DNA of 64,000 bases from Ensifer sp. IC3342 (GTDB lineage: Bacteria; Pseudomonadota; Alphaproteobacteria; Rhizobiales; Rhizobiaceae). This document shows positions 18,064 through 25,999 of this stretch, piece after piece. A model generated the notes under the pieces. That model was not told the origin of the DNA. It did no database searches and worked only from the letters and a program-made list of their open reading frames with translations. Made by a program: the position numbers and the translations under genes. Numbering within the stretch: position 1 is the first letter of the stretch; the number at the start of each line of letters is the position of its first letter. Location: the NCBI RefSeq assembly GCF_020193655.1, contig NZ_JADYVE010000003.1, positions 248,001 through 312,000 of the forward strand. The letters run 5' to 3'.

Positions 18064-18417
18064 ATGAGTAACAAGGACAACGATCGCCGCATCGACTACA
18101 TCGAGTTCAACGTAGCGAACATCGAGGCGAGCAAGGCCTTTTACGGCGGATCCTTCGGTTGGACCTTCACCGACTACGGCCCGGAATATTGCGAATTCGC
18201 CGACGGCCGCCTGAAGGGCGGCTTCACGACGCTTGGTCCGGTCAGAAGCGGCGGGCCGCTCGTCATCGTCTACGCCGATGATCTCGAAAACGCAGCACGG
18301 CGAGTCGAGGCAGCCGGGGCCAAAATCGTCAAGCCGATCTACTCCTTCCCCGGTGGTCGCCGCTTCCACTTCGCCGACCCGGACGGATACGAGCTCGCGG
18401 TCTGGTCGGCCCAGTAA
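18064..18417 (+). CDS. VOC (glyoxalase/bleomycin-resistance) superfamily protein
   Basis: A 117-residue single-domain VOC protein. IDYIEFNVANIEASKAFYGGSFGW opens the first beta-alpha-beta-beta-beta module and GRRFHFADPDGYELAVW closes the second, the hallmark FxDPDGxxL pattern. Preceded by AGGAGGAG. Substrate unknown. Third gene of the AraC-SRPBCC-VOC unit that separates fixNOQP from fixGHIS. Confidence 0.85.
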   Translation: MSNKDNDRRIDYIEFNVANIEASKAFYGGSFGWTFTDYGPEYCEFADGRLKGGFTTLGPVRSGGPLVIVYADDLENAARRVEAAGAKIVKPIYSFPGGRRFHFADPDGYELAVWSAQ

Positions 18418-18425
18418 GAGGGATA

Positions 18426-18512
18426 CTACTCGCCGAACCGGATGAACAGCGCGCTGACGAGGCCGAAGACGACGATGCACTGTAGAATGAACATTGGCCA
18501 CTCTGGTGACAT
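18426..18512 (-). CDS. 28-residue putative single-span membrane peptide
   Basis: A short ORF with AGGAGAAATCGAG immediately before its ATG. It reads MSPEWPMFILQCIVVFGLVS then ALFIRFGE: about 18 hydrophobic residues flanked by an acidic N-terminus and Arg/Glu C-terminus, suited to one membrane helix. It lies 205 nt beyond the fixP stop and after the fixP terminator, so it needs its own promoter or read-through. Small single-helix subunits are known for cbb3 and bd oxidases (for example CcoM, CydX), which makes an oxidase-associated role an attractive inference, but no homology is claimed. Confidence 0.5.
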   Translation of the reverse strand: MSPEWPMFILQCIVVFGLVSALFIRFGE

Positions 18513-18655
18513 CTCGATTTCTCCTCTCGAGCATCACTAAGGTACCGCCTTCCGGCGCATAGCCAGAACGCCCAGCCCCAGCGAGGGTTCCCATTGATGA
18601 TGGACCGAACCGGCAACAATAGCGAGTCCAACCTCCGAGTGACCTTGACAGCAAA

Positions 18656-18686
18656 AGGCCCCGCGTCCTTGTAGGACGCGAGGCCT
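18656..18686 (-). terminator. Rho-independent terminator of fixNOQP
   Basis: Long stem (AGGCCTCGCGTCC on the minus strand pairing with GGACGCGGGGCCT, one G-T type mismatch) followed by TTTTG on the minus strand, 31 nt past the fixP stop. Confidence 0.8.
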
Positions 18687-18716
18687 CTTGCCCTTCTCCC
18701 CCCAAAATGGGCCCCC

Positions 18717-19580
18717 TTATTCCCCGCCGCCAAGCGAGTGAACAAAGACCGCAAGCTGCTTGACCGTCGTATCGCCGATGCGAGGCAGCCAGGCCGGCAT
18801 GACGCCGTGTTTCGGAGCCTTCATCTGGTCGATAATCGCCTGCTCGCCCTCGCCTTTCAGCCAGATGGCGTCGGCAAGATCAGGTGCGCCCATCTCGCGG
18901 CTCCCTTTCGCGTCGGCGCCGTGGCACGAAGCGCAATTGTCAGCGAAGAGCTGTTTGCCCGGCTCGACCAGCGCCGGGTTCGACGGCGTGCCGGTGAGGC
19001 TGACGACATAGGCCGCCGTCTGCTTCATCTGCTCGTGGTCCAGCATCTCCGCCAAGGACGGCATCTCCGAGACGCGGGTCTCGCCGTCGGCGGCATGACG
19101 AATACCGTGCGCGATCGTCTGGTAGATCTCATCCGGCTTGCCGCCCCACAGCCAGTCGTCGTCGTTGAGGTTCGGGAAGCCTTGCCCGCCGGCGGCACCC
19201 GAGCCATGGCACTGCGCACAGTTGACCTTGAAGGCCGAAGCGCCGGCGGAAACAGCAAACTGCTGCAATTGCGGATCCGCAATGATCTCGTCGAGCGTAC
19301 TCGAAGCGATCCGCTCCAGGTTGCCGGCCTGTGCCGCCTTGGCGTTGGCGAGCTCCACGCTCACCTCGGAGCGGCTCGAATAGCCGAGCACACCCTTGGT
19401 CGCTTCGGTCAGCATCGGCCATGAGGGATACGCGATTGCGTACCCGATTGCCCAGATGATCGTCGCGTAGAAGGTGTAGACCCACCAGCGCGGCATTGGG
19501 TTGTTAAGTTCGCGAATGCCGTCCCACTCGTGACCGGTGGTTTCGACGCCGCTGATCTCGTCAATGTGTTTGTCCGCCAT
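18717..19580 (-). CDS. fixP: cbb3 oxidase diheme cytochrome c subunit FixP/CcoP
   Basis: A 287-residue membrane-anchored diheme cytochrome c. One N-terminal helix (about residues 32-54, RWWVYTFYATIIWAIGYAIA) and two heme c sites, CAQCH at 121-125 and CASCH at 216-220, with distal Met-containing segments (SEMPSLAEM; KHGVMPAW). It passes electrons from periplasmic donors to FixO/FixN. Three nt separate it from fixQ; last gene of fixNOQP, followed by a strong terminator. Confidence 0.96.
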   Translation of the reverse strand: MADKHIDEISGVETTGHEWDGIRELNNPMPRWWVYTFYATIIWAIGYAIAYPSWPMLTEATKGVLGYSSRSEVSVELANAKAAQAGNLERIASSTLDEIIADPQLQQFAVSAGASAFKVNCAQCHGSGAAGGQGFPNLNDDDWLWGGKPDEIYQTIAHGIRHAADGETRVSEMPSLAEMLDHEQMKQTAAYVVSLTGTPSNPALVEPGKQLFADNCASCHGADAKGSREMGAPDLADAIWLKGEGEQAIIDQMKAPKHGVMPAWLPRIGDTTVKQLAVFVHSLGGGE

Positions 19581-19583
19581 GGA

Positions 19584-19736
19584 TCAGTCCTCCTTCAGAG
19601 GTATGGAAGCGGCCTGATCGGCGGCATTCTTGGCGCCCGGCCGGAAGATGAAAGCGACGACGCCGAGGAAGAAGAGCGTCATGGCGAGGAGGCCCCAGCT
19701 GTCGGCGAAATGACGCATGAGCGTGTAGGTTTCCAT
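19584..19736 (-). CDS. fixQ: cbb3 oxidase small subunit FixQ/CcoQ
   Basis: A 50-residue protein, METYTLMRHFADSWGLLAMT at the start, one membrane helix (about residues 14-31) and the FRPGAK cytoplasmic boundary that is characteristic of CcoQ. It stabilises the assembled cbb3 oxidase. Spaced 11 nt after fixO and 3 nt before fixP. Confidence 0.93.
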   Translation of the reverse strand: METYTLMRHFADSWGLLAMTLFFLGVVAFIFRPGAKNAADQAASIPLKED

Positions 19737-19747
19737 GTCAGCCCTCC

Positions 19748-20479
19748 TCAGCGATAGCCGGTAGTGTCGTCGTAGCTGGAGAAGTCGACGAGCGTGCCGA
19801 GCATCTGGAGATAGGCGATGAGCGCATCCATCTCCGTCAGCCTTTGCGCGTCACCGTCGAAATCGCCGAGCTTGGCCTTCGGGTAGCGCGCCTCGACGCC
19901 AGCCGTGTCGGCATTGGGATCGGCCTGCGCCCTAAGGTCCTGAGCCGCGTTGTCGATCATCTCGTCCGTATAGGGGACACCGACTGCCCTGTTGGCCCTG
20001 AGGTTCATGGCAACGTTCGTCACCTCGAGCGGCGTTTCCTTGAGGAACGCATAGCTCGGCATGACCGATTCCGGCACCACCGAGCGCGGCTCGATCATGT
20101 GCTGGACGTGCCACTCGTTGGAGTAGCGATCGCCGACGCGGGCGAGATCCGGTCCGGTACGCTTCGAGCCCCACTGGAACGGGTGGTCGTACATCGACTC
20201 CGCGGCCAGCGAGTAGTGCCCGTAGCGCTCGACCTCGTCGCGGAAGGGCCGGATCATCTGGCTGTGGCAGACATAGCAGCCTTCGCGGATGTAGATGTTG
20301 CGTCCGGCAAGCTCCAGCGGCGAATAGGGCCGCATGCCTTCGACCTTCTCGATCGTGTTTTCGAGATAGAAGAGCGGCGCGATTTCCACGATGCCGCCGA
20401 CCGAGACAACGAGCAGCGAACCGACCAGCAGGAGCGTGGCGTTACGTTCGAGTATGGCGTGTTTGTCGAGAATGGACAT
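19748..20479 (-). CDS. fixO: cbb3 oxidase monoheme cytochrome c subunit FixO/CcoO
   Basis: A 243-residue subunit beginning [20 protein letters not shown], with an N-terminal membrane anchor (about 13-35) and a single heme c site CYVCH at residues 68-72; ESVMPSYAF supplies the likely distal Met. Start chosen at ATG 20479, 14 nt after the fixN stop; the frame extends 87 codons upstream as an artefact inside fixN. It receives electrons from FixP and passes them to the FixN heme-copper centre. Confidence 0.95.
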   Translation of the reverse strand: MSILDKHAILERNATLLLVGSLLVVSVGGIVEIAPLFYLENTIEKVEGMRPYSPLELAGRNIYIREGCYVCHSQMIRPFRDEVERYGHYSLAAESMYDHPFQWGSKRTGPDLARVGDRYSNEWHVQHMIEPRSVVPESVMPSYAFLKETPLEVTNVAMNLRANRAVGVPYTDEMIDNAAQDLRAQADPNADTAGVEARYPKAKLGDFDGDAQRLTEMDALIAYLQMLGTLVDFSSYDDTTGYR

Positions 20480-20493
20480 AGGGTAATGCCCTC

Positions 20494-22113
20494 CTATTCC
20501 GCTGCCTGCGGCGCTGGCGCTGCACCGAGGATCGGGGCTTCGTCGCGTACGCGTCCGAGGATCGTCATTGTTACGTTGAAGGCCATGAGCAGCGCTCCGG
20601 CGAGGAACAGGCCACCGCCGACGGCGCGCAGCACATAGTAGGGGAACATCGCCGCGACCGATTCCGCGAAGGAATAGACGAGGAAGCCCTGGTCGTCGTA
20701 TTCGCGCCACATCAGGCCCTGCTGGATGCCGGCGACCCACATGACGGCGGCGTAGACGACGATGCCGAGGGTGGCGAGCCAGAAGTGCCAGTTGACCATG
20801 CGCACGCTATACAGCCGCTCGCGGTTCCACAGCTTCGGGACGAGATAGTAGATCGCGCCGAAGGTGATGAGCCCGTTCCAGCCGAGCGCGCCGGAATGCA
20901 CGTGACCAATCGTCCAGTCGGTGTAGTGGCTGAGGGAGTTGACCGTCTTGATCGACATCATCGGTCCTTCGAAGGTCGCCATGCCGTAGAAGGCGACAGC
21001 CATGACCATCATGCGGACGATCGGGTCGGTGCGGACCTTGTCCCAGGCGCCCGAGAGCGTCATCAGACCGTTGATCATGCCGCCCCACGAGGGCATCCAA
21101 AGCATCACGGAGAAGACCATGCCGAGGGTCTGCGCCCAATCGGGCAGCGCCGTGTAGTGGAGGTGGTGGGGCCCCGCCCAGATGTACATGAAGATCAGCG
21201 CCCAGAAGTGAATGATCGACAGCCGGTAGGAATAGATGGGGCGATTCACCTGCTTGGGGATGAAGTAGTACATCATCGCCAGGAAGCCGGCCGTCAGGAA
21301 GAAGCCGACCGCGTTGTGCCCGTACCACCATTGCGTCAGCGCATCCTGGACGCCCGAGAAGGCCGAATAGCTCTTCGAGCCGAGGAAGGAGACCGGCACC
21401 GCCAGATTGTTGACGATGTGCAGCATGGCGATGGTGACGATGAAGGCGAGATAGAACCAGTTCGCCACGTAGATGTGCGGCTCCTTGCGCACGAGGATCG
21501 TGCCCAGGAAGGTGATGAGATAGGCGACCCAGACGATCGTCAGCCAGAGGTCGACATACCACTCCGGCTCGGCGTATTCGCGGCTCTGGGTGATGCCGAG
21601 CAGGTAGCCGGTTGCCGCCAGCACGATGAAGAGTTGATAGCCCCAGAATACGAACCAACCGAGATTGCCACCGAAGAGGCGTGCACGGCTGGTGCGCTGG
21701 ACGACATAGAAGGACGTCGCGATCAGCGCATTGCCGCCGAAGGCGAAGATGACGGCCGAGGTGTGCAGCGGCCGCATGCGGCCGAAATTGAACCAGGGCT
21801 CGATATTGAGGTCCGGAAAGGCAAGCTGCAGCGCCACGACGACGCCGACCAGAAAGCCGACGACACCCCAGAAGACCGTGGCGATGACGCCGTATTTCAC
21901 GACCTCGTCGAAATATTCCGACCGCGGGGGTGCCGCGCCTGCGACAGCCGGGCGGAACTCCATCCTTTGCAGGAGCACGACCGTGCCGCCAAGCAGCACG
22001 AAGAACAGCACCCACATATGCGCGCCGAAGAGGCGGTCCTGGGCGAAGCCGGCCCCAACCAGCGCCAGGAAGGCGCCGAGCCCGAGCACGATCATCTCGA
22101 ATGTATATTTCAT
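20494..22113 (-). CDS. fixN: cbb3 oxidase catalytic subunit FixN/CcoN
   Basis: A 539-residue heme-copper oxidase subunit I, twelve-helix type. Recognisable blocks include [20 protein letters not shown] (low-spin heme ligand region), [17 protein letters not shown] (CuB His and Tyr region), HIVNNLAVP and the C-terminal [14 protein letters not shown] with heme-ligand His residues. It reduces O2 to water with very high affinity. ATG 22113 is used because [13 protein letters not shown] begins the first helix. An anaerobox lies about 107 nt upstream. First gene of fixNOQP. Confidence 0.96.
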   Translation of the reverse strand: MKYTFEMIVLGLGAFLALVGAGFAQDRLFGAHMWVLFFVLLGGTVVLLQRMEFRPAVAGAAPPRSEYFDEVVKYGVIATVFWGVVGFLVGVVVALQLAFPDLNIEPWFNFGRMRPLHTSAVIFAFGGNALIATSFYVVQRTSRARLFGGNLGWFVFWGYQLFIVLAATGYLLGITQSREYAEPEWYVDLWLTIVWVAYLITFLGTILVRKEPHIYVANWFYLAFIVTIAMLHIVNNLAVPVSFLGSKSYSAFSGVQDALTQWWYGHNAVGFFLTAGFLAMMYYFIPKQVNRPIYSYRLSIIHFWALIFMYIWAGPHHLHYTALPDWAQTLGMVFSVMLWMPSWGGMINGLMTLSGAWDKVRTDPIVRMMVMAVAFYGMATFEGPMMSIKTVNSLSHYTDWTIGHVHSGALGWNGLITFGAIYYLVPKLWNRERLYSVRMVNWHFWLATLGIVVYAAVMWVAGIQQGLMWREYDDQGFLVYSFAESVAAMFPYYVLRAVGGGLFLAGALLMAFNVTMTILGRVRDEAPILGAAPAPQAAE

Positions 22114-22213
22114 GGTTGGGTCCCCAACTTTCTCAAATCGCTGACGACGGCGCACCGAACGACGCGTGCCACCGCAACCTCCCCTGATCTGGCAGAATCG
22201 CTCATCGTCAACC

Positions 22214-22227
22214 TTGATCCAGATCAA
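22214..22227. promoter_or_regulatory. Anaerobox (FNR/FixK-type site) between fixN and the hemerythrin gene
   Basis: TTGATCCAGATCAA is a perfect TTGAT-N4-ATCAA palindrome. It is about 107 nt upstream of fixN and about 151 nt upstream of the divergent hemerythrin-like gene, so it can serve fixN and may influence both directions. Confidence 0.9.
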
Positions 22228-22371
22228 GGCTGGTCCTGCCGCGTTGACGCATCTTGCGAGCGTGGAGCGCTGCACGTGAGGCGATTGTGGGAAGGGCCGG
22301 AGCGCATGAGAGTAAAGATCAACGGCCGAACGCTATCGAGCGGGGCGCGGCCCCCTGTATCAGGAGAGCCG

Positions 22372-22818
22372 ATGGAACCGCTGGCCTGGCTGGCCGGCGC
22401 TCATCGTGAACAGCTGGCGCTCTGCGACAGTCTCGAAGCGATTGCCGACAGCCTCCCGGAAGAGATCAACCGCGAGACCTGCGCCTACGCGGCAAAGGTG
22501 ATCGGCCCGATGATGCGGGCTCTCCATGCCGGCGAGGAACAGCGGGTTTTTGCCTGGATCGAGCAACGTTTTGCCGACGACGCTTCCGTGCATGCCCTGC
22601 TGGAGCGCCTGAAATACGAGCACTGCGAAGACGAGTGTTTCGCCGAAGAACTGACCGAAATGCTCGACCGCCTGGGCGCGGCCGACCGGACCGTCAATGC
22701 CGAGACCGCCGGCTACATGCTGCGCGGCTTCTTCACCAGCGTGCGACGGCACATCAGCTTCGAGCAGGAATGCCTTCGCAGCATATTTGTCCGGCGTCTA
22801 GGCGAAACGCCCTGCTAA
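22372..22818 (+). CDS. Hemerythrin HHE-domain-like protein
   Basis: A 148-residue all-helical protein. Putative diiron ligands form a regular set: H11, then H52-x3-E56, H84-x3-E88 and H127-x3-E131. Start at ATG 22372 is preferred because CAGGAGAGCCG precedes it; an in-frame ATG at 22306 would add 22 residues. It is divergent from fixN and shares its anaerobox region. Hemerythrin-like proteins bind O2 or NO or help repair iron centres; a microaerobic sensor, scavenger or oxidase-supporting role is inference from context. Confidence 0.75.
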   Translation: MEPLAWLAGAHREQLALCDSLEAIADSLPEEINRETCAYAAKVIGPMMRALHAGEEQRVFAWIEQRFADDASVHALLERLKYEHCEDECFAEELTEMLDRLGAADRTVNAETAGYMLRGFFTSVRRHISFEQECLRSIFVRRLGETPC

Positions 22819-22838
22819 TCCTCTCGCAACAAGTCTGC

Positions 22839-22944
22839 TACTGCATGTTTTCTTAAATCGTTGCCGATTTAAGGACAAAAACATGCAGCAATTCAAAGTG
22901 CTACAGCGACCTTTGTGCGTCTGAAAAGACGCACGGCGCTGTAG
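22839..22944. repeat. RIME1-like intergenic mosaic element, copy 1
   Basis: Two consecutive palindromes: one built on TGCATGTTTT ... ACATGCA with CTTAAATCG/CGATTTAAG arms, and one on CTACAGCG ... CGCTGTAG with GTGCGTCT/AGACGCAC arms. The second palindrome recurs at 41955 and 58127. Lies between the hemerythrin and GNAT genes (convergent), where it could also act as a bidirectional 3' structure. Confidence 0.75.
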
Positions 22945-22947
22945 AGC

Positions 22948-23406
22948 TCAAGCCAATTTGGAGTAGATATCGAGTTTGTCGCTGGAGACAAACCCATTAC
23001 GACGGTAGAACTCGGATACTCTGCCCGAGCGTTGCGATACAAGCCATACTTTGTGACATCCCGCCGCTTTTGCCGCCTCGACGATGGCGCCAAGCAGTGC
23101 CGTTCCAACACCGGCCCCCTGCTCGCTTGGAAGCACCGCAACCTCCTCCAAGTACAGCAGCTGGCCCGCATAGTGTCGATGTCGCGTGCCGATTGTAATC
23201 CCAACGAGATTATCTGCGTCCCGGGCAGCTAACGCTATTCGCTTTGGCGCGGCCAAAAGCTGCGAAACACGTTCAGTTGCGGCTTCGATCGACCAGTCCT
23301 CATTCCAAGGAGGCGCGGCATATGCGCGAGAAATGATGGTTGCTGCCGGTTCGACGTCTGCCTCGCTCATCTGCGTGATCAAAAACGACATGCGTTCAGA
23401 TTTCAT
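22948..23406 (-). CDS. GNAT-family N-acetyltransferase
   Basis: A 152-residue GNAT protein. LYLEEVAVLPSEQGAGVGTA carries the beta4 and the acetyl-CoA pyrophosphate-binding loop (Q-x-x-G-x-G/A type), and the C-terminal VSQRSGRVSEFYRRNGFV is the usual motif B region. It transfers an acetyl group from acetyl-CoA to an unknown amine. Stand-alone, with its 3' end abutting a RIME-like element. Confidence 0.85.
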   Translation of the reverse strand: MKSERMSFLITQMSEADVEPAATIISRAYAAPPWNEDWSIEAATERVSQLLAAPKRIALAARDADNLVGITIGTRHRHYAGQLLYLEEVAVLPSEQGAGVGTALLGAIVEAAKAAGCHKVWLVSQRSGRVSEFYRRNGFVSSDKLDIYSKLA

Positions 23407-23562
23407 CGATGACCTTCCACACTATGTCTCTCGAACATCAGCGATGTGAGCGTTTCGAAAGGACGGCTCCGGCCGTCTGCAATCGATCGTGCGCAGCATC
23501 CGTGATGTGCAAGAGTCGCAAACATCTCGAAATCGTCGCCCGATTTGCTTCCGACATCTACC

Positions 23563-23572
23563 CTAACGTTAG
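23563..23572. promoter_or_regulatory. Palindrome CTAACGTTAG upstream of the SARP-like regulator
   Basis: Perfect 10-bp palindrome in the 295-nt region between the GNAT gene and the regulator gene, about 130 nt before the chosen start. Possible operator; nothing else coding is seen in 23407-23701. Confidence 0.25.
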
Positions 23573-23701
23573 CTAGCTCAGAAATGAACGCAGTTGTTGA
23601 AGTTTATGCGCAGTTGGAACACACTGCCGCTGATACACAGTCGGCAGTTTGCCGCCGGCCTGGGCACATCTTCTACATCGTGTCGCGCCGTAAAGGACAA
23701 G

Positions 23702-25621
23702 ATGGCTTTCTTTCTGCAGACCTTTGGAGGCTTGAGGCTTGTCGACTCGGAAAGCAACCACGTTGCTTTTCCCGAAAAGGGGTTGCTGCTTCTCGTCTAT
23801 TTGCTCACGACCCCAAACGGTTCTGCGTATCGTCAGGAGCTAGCTACATTTTTGTGGAGCAACGAGGATAAGGCCGTTTCGCTTTCGAACTTGCGTAAGA
23901 CCGTTTCGAGAATAAAGACTCGCCAAAATGAACTCGGAGCGCAGTTCCTTTCCTTCACGGAAACCATGATTTACGTTGACCGGGCGTCTTTGTCCTCCGA
24001 TGTCTTGTCGATTGACGAGGAGAGTGTGGCAGAGCCCGTTTCCCAGCTCAGGCACCTCATGGGCCTACTGAAGCAGCCTTTCATCGGCACGGTTGACTGC
24101 GATAGCCCCGATTTTAAGAGCTGGCTTGCGGAGCGCAGAAATCAGCACAAGGGTCTTCTCAAAGATGCGCTGGAAAGAGCGGCACCCTTGGCCCGCACCC
24201 AAGCGGAATCTGAAGTCGTCAACGATGCGGCTATCCTCCTCTTCCGGGCCGAACCCGCGGATCCAGATACGCTCCAATTCCTCGTAAAAATATTTGGCGC
24301 GGAAAGAGAAGTTGAGGACCTGCGACGGTTTTTTGAGCAGAGGAGCAGTTCAATTTCGCGGCGCATCGATGCTCTTAGCTCCGCCATCGATAAGAAATCG
24401 GCAAAAATCCCCGCTAAGGCACGAGCGCACGCATCTGATGCCGGCATATCCGGCATCAAAGCAGCAATTCCTCGCCTTGTGTTGCTGCCTCCGACCAATC
24501 AATCCAGCCGTCCCGACGCCGGCCTCATCGCCGCATCGTTGATCGAAGATATTACGATCGGATTTTGTGCCCTCAACAGTCTCCAGGTTATACCCCCCCA
24601 TTCAGCCGTTCGAATTGGCCACGATATCGAAGACCAGGTTGCGTTCTTCGAGCACCATTCGGTCACCTACGTTCTTGACACCCGGATCAGCAGTCTGGGA
24701 GACGAAGTGACGTTATTCGCCCAGCTAATCTTCCTTCCCGATAGCGAGGTTATCTGGGCGGAGAGATTCGGCCTCGGTCATCTTGACCTTGTTCGCGATC
24801 GCAGAGTGATTTCGCGACGCATCGCACTTTCTGTTTCCAGTGAGATCGAGCAGCATGAAACGACACGCTCCTATCTTGAACTGAATCCGATTGCGTACCA
24901 TCGATATCTCGTCGGCAGACCTCACCTGAATCGACTCACGCTTCCAAACTTGCGGCGTGCGCGCAAGGAGATGAAGGCCGCGCTGCAAGCAAGTCCCGAT
25001 TTTGCACCGGCGCTGAGCGCCATGGCCCGAACCTATTCAAAGGAGTGGCTGTTAACGGCACGAGGCGATATCGACCTTTTGAAGACGGCGGAGACTTTCG
25101 CAGCGCAGGCCATGGGAGCGCGCGCGGACCTAGCCGATGGCTATCGCGAATATGGCGTTGCCAAATTGTTGCAGGGTGCATTCGATGAAAGCGCTGAAGC
25201 GATGGAACTGGCAGAGACGCTTGGTCCGCATTATGCGGATGTCATTGCCGATCACGCGGATACGTTGGTTCATTGTTCGCGCCCTGCTATGGCGTTGCAG
25301 AAGATTGAGCGCGCGATCGAGTTTAACCCTCTCAGCCCGGACACTTATCTCTGGACCGCTGCGGGGGCCAGCTACGCTCTCAGCCATTTCGAGGCATCGC
25401 TGGATTATATTAGCCAGATGGAAGATCCCAGCTTGGCGGACAGGCTTTCAGCCGCCAACTGGGCGATGTTGAACCACATGGATAAGGCGCGCTTTTTTGT
25501 GCGCAGAGTTCGCGAAGCCAATCCCGCTTTCGACGTCGACAAGTGGCTGGCCGCCGTTCCAACTAAGGAGCGATGGCACAAGGAACTCTACCGTGAAGGA
25601 CTAAAGAAGGCAGGATTTTAG
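23702..25621 (+). CDS. SARP-like winged-HTH plus TPR transcriptional regulator
   Basis: A 639-residue protein from ATG 23702 (AAGGACAAG precedes it); the frame is open from 23594. The first 90 residues, from MAFFLQTFGGLRLVD through LVYLLTTPNGSAYRQELATFLWSNEDKAVSLSNLRKTVSRIKT, look like an OmpR/SARP winged helix: the LW.. and NLRKTVSRI pattern is diagnostic. The middle and C-terminal parts (LVLLPPTN, VTYVLDTRISSLGDEVTL, LNPIAYHRYLVGRPHLNRLT, then helical repeats) resemble the C-terminal TolB-like and TPR region attached to class III cyclases such as 48965-50722 here. Slightly lower GC than neighbours. Target genes unknown; the downstream 72-residue gene is the nearest candidate partner. Confidence 0.75.
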   Translation: MAFFLQTFGGLRLVDSESNHVAFPEKGLLLLVYLLTTPNGSAYRQELATFLWSNEDKAVSLSNLRKTVSRIKTRQNELGAQFLSFTETMIYVDRASLSSDVLSIDEESVAEPVSQLRHLMGLLKQPFIGTVDCDSPDFKSWLAERRNQHKGLLKDALERAAPLARTQAESEVVNDAAILLFRAEPADPDTLQFLVKIFGAEREVEDLRRFFEQRSSSISRRIDALSSAIDKKSAKIPAKARAHASDAGISGIKAAIPRLVLLPPTNQSSRPDAGLIAASLIEDITIGFCALNSLQVIPPHSAVRIGHDIEDQVAFFEHHSVTYVLDTRISSLGDEVTLFAQLIFLPDSEVIWAERFGLGHLDLVRDRRVISRRIALSVSSEIEQHETTRSYLELNPIAYHRYLVGRPHLNRLTLPNLRRARKEMKAALQASPDFAPALSAMARTYSKEWLLTARGDIDLLKTAETFAAQAMGARADLADGYREYGVAKLLQGAFDESAEAMELAETLGPHYADVIADHADTLVHCSRPAMALQKIERAIEFNPLSPDTYLWTAAGASYALSHFEASLDYISQMEDPSLADRLSAANWAMLNHMDKARFFVRRVREANPAFDVDKWLAAVPTKERWHKELYREGLKKAGF

Positions 25622-25652
25622 ACCGCAGATCTGCAACGGGGGAAATAGCGCA

Positions 25653-25871
25653 ATGGCTAGAGTTGTTGTGATCAGGATAGCAGATGAAGAGGGGCTGTGG
25701 GTGGTCGATCTGGATGCTCGCAGTGTCGTGCCTCTCGATCCGCCCAACGCAGGGGGGCTCAAGGCGGTGATGGACCATCGTGCGAGCGGCACGATCGTAA
25801 CGAAGGGCGTGGACGTGGCGGTGGTCGTTAAGTCCGCGGAGGCCGCATTCTCAGGTCACTATGATGGCTAG
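25653..25871 (+). CDS. 72-residue hypothetical protein after the SARP-like regulator
   Basis: Begins MARVVVIRIADEEGLWVVDL and ends AAFSGHYDG. A GGGGGAAATAGCGCA leader lies before the ATG, 31 nt past the regulator stop. Predicted mostly beta-strand with alternating Val/Ile; no membrane helix, Cys or signal peptide. Likely cotranscribed with the regulator. I do not recognise the family; possible roles are a co-regulator or modulator of the SARP-like protein. Confidence 0.55.
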   Translation: MARVVVIRIADEEGLWVVDLDARSVVPLDPPNAGGLKAVMDHRASGTIVTKGVDVAVVVKSAEAAFSGHYDG

Positions 25872-25999
25872 CCCATACATCCAGCACGGCCCTTGAAACC
25901 GGCAGCGCCGTCGCCGCGCTGCGTTTCTCTTGCCGTGGATTATCGATGTCCTGGAGGCATGACGCCGACATCGGCGCGCTACAGCCCTGCCCTCAGCGC

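Noticed and set aside
20785-22371. Long plus-strand frame antisense to fixN, joined to the hemerythrin gene
   Set aside because: The part before the hemerythrin start is the reverse complement of fixN; the gene proper begins at 22372.
22306-22371. Upstream in-frame ATG as start of the hemerythrin gene
   Set aside because: No ribosome site before it, while AGGAG precedes ATG 22372; kept only as an alternative.
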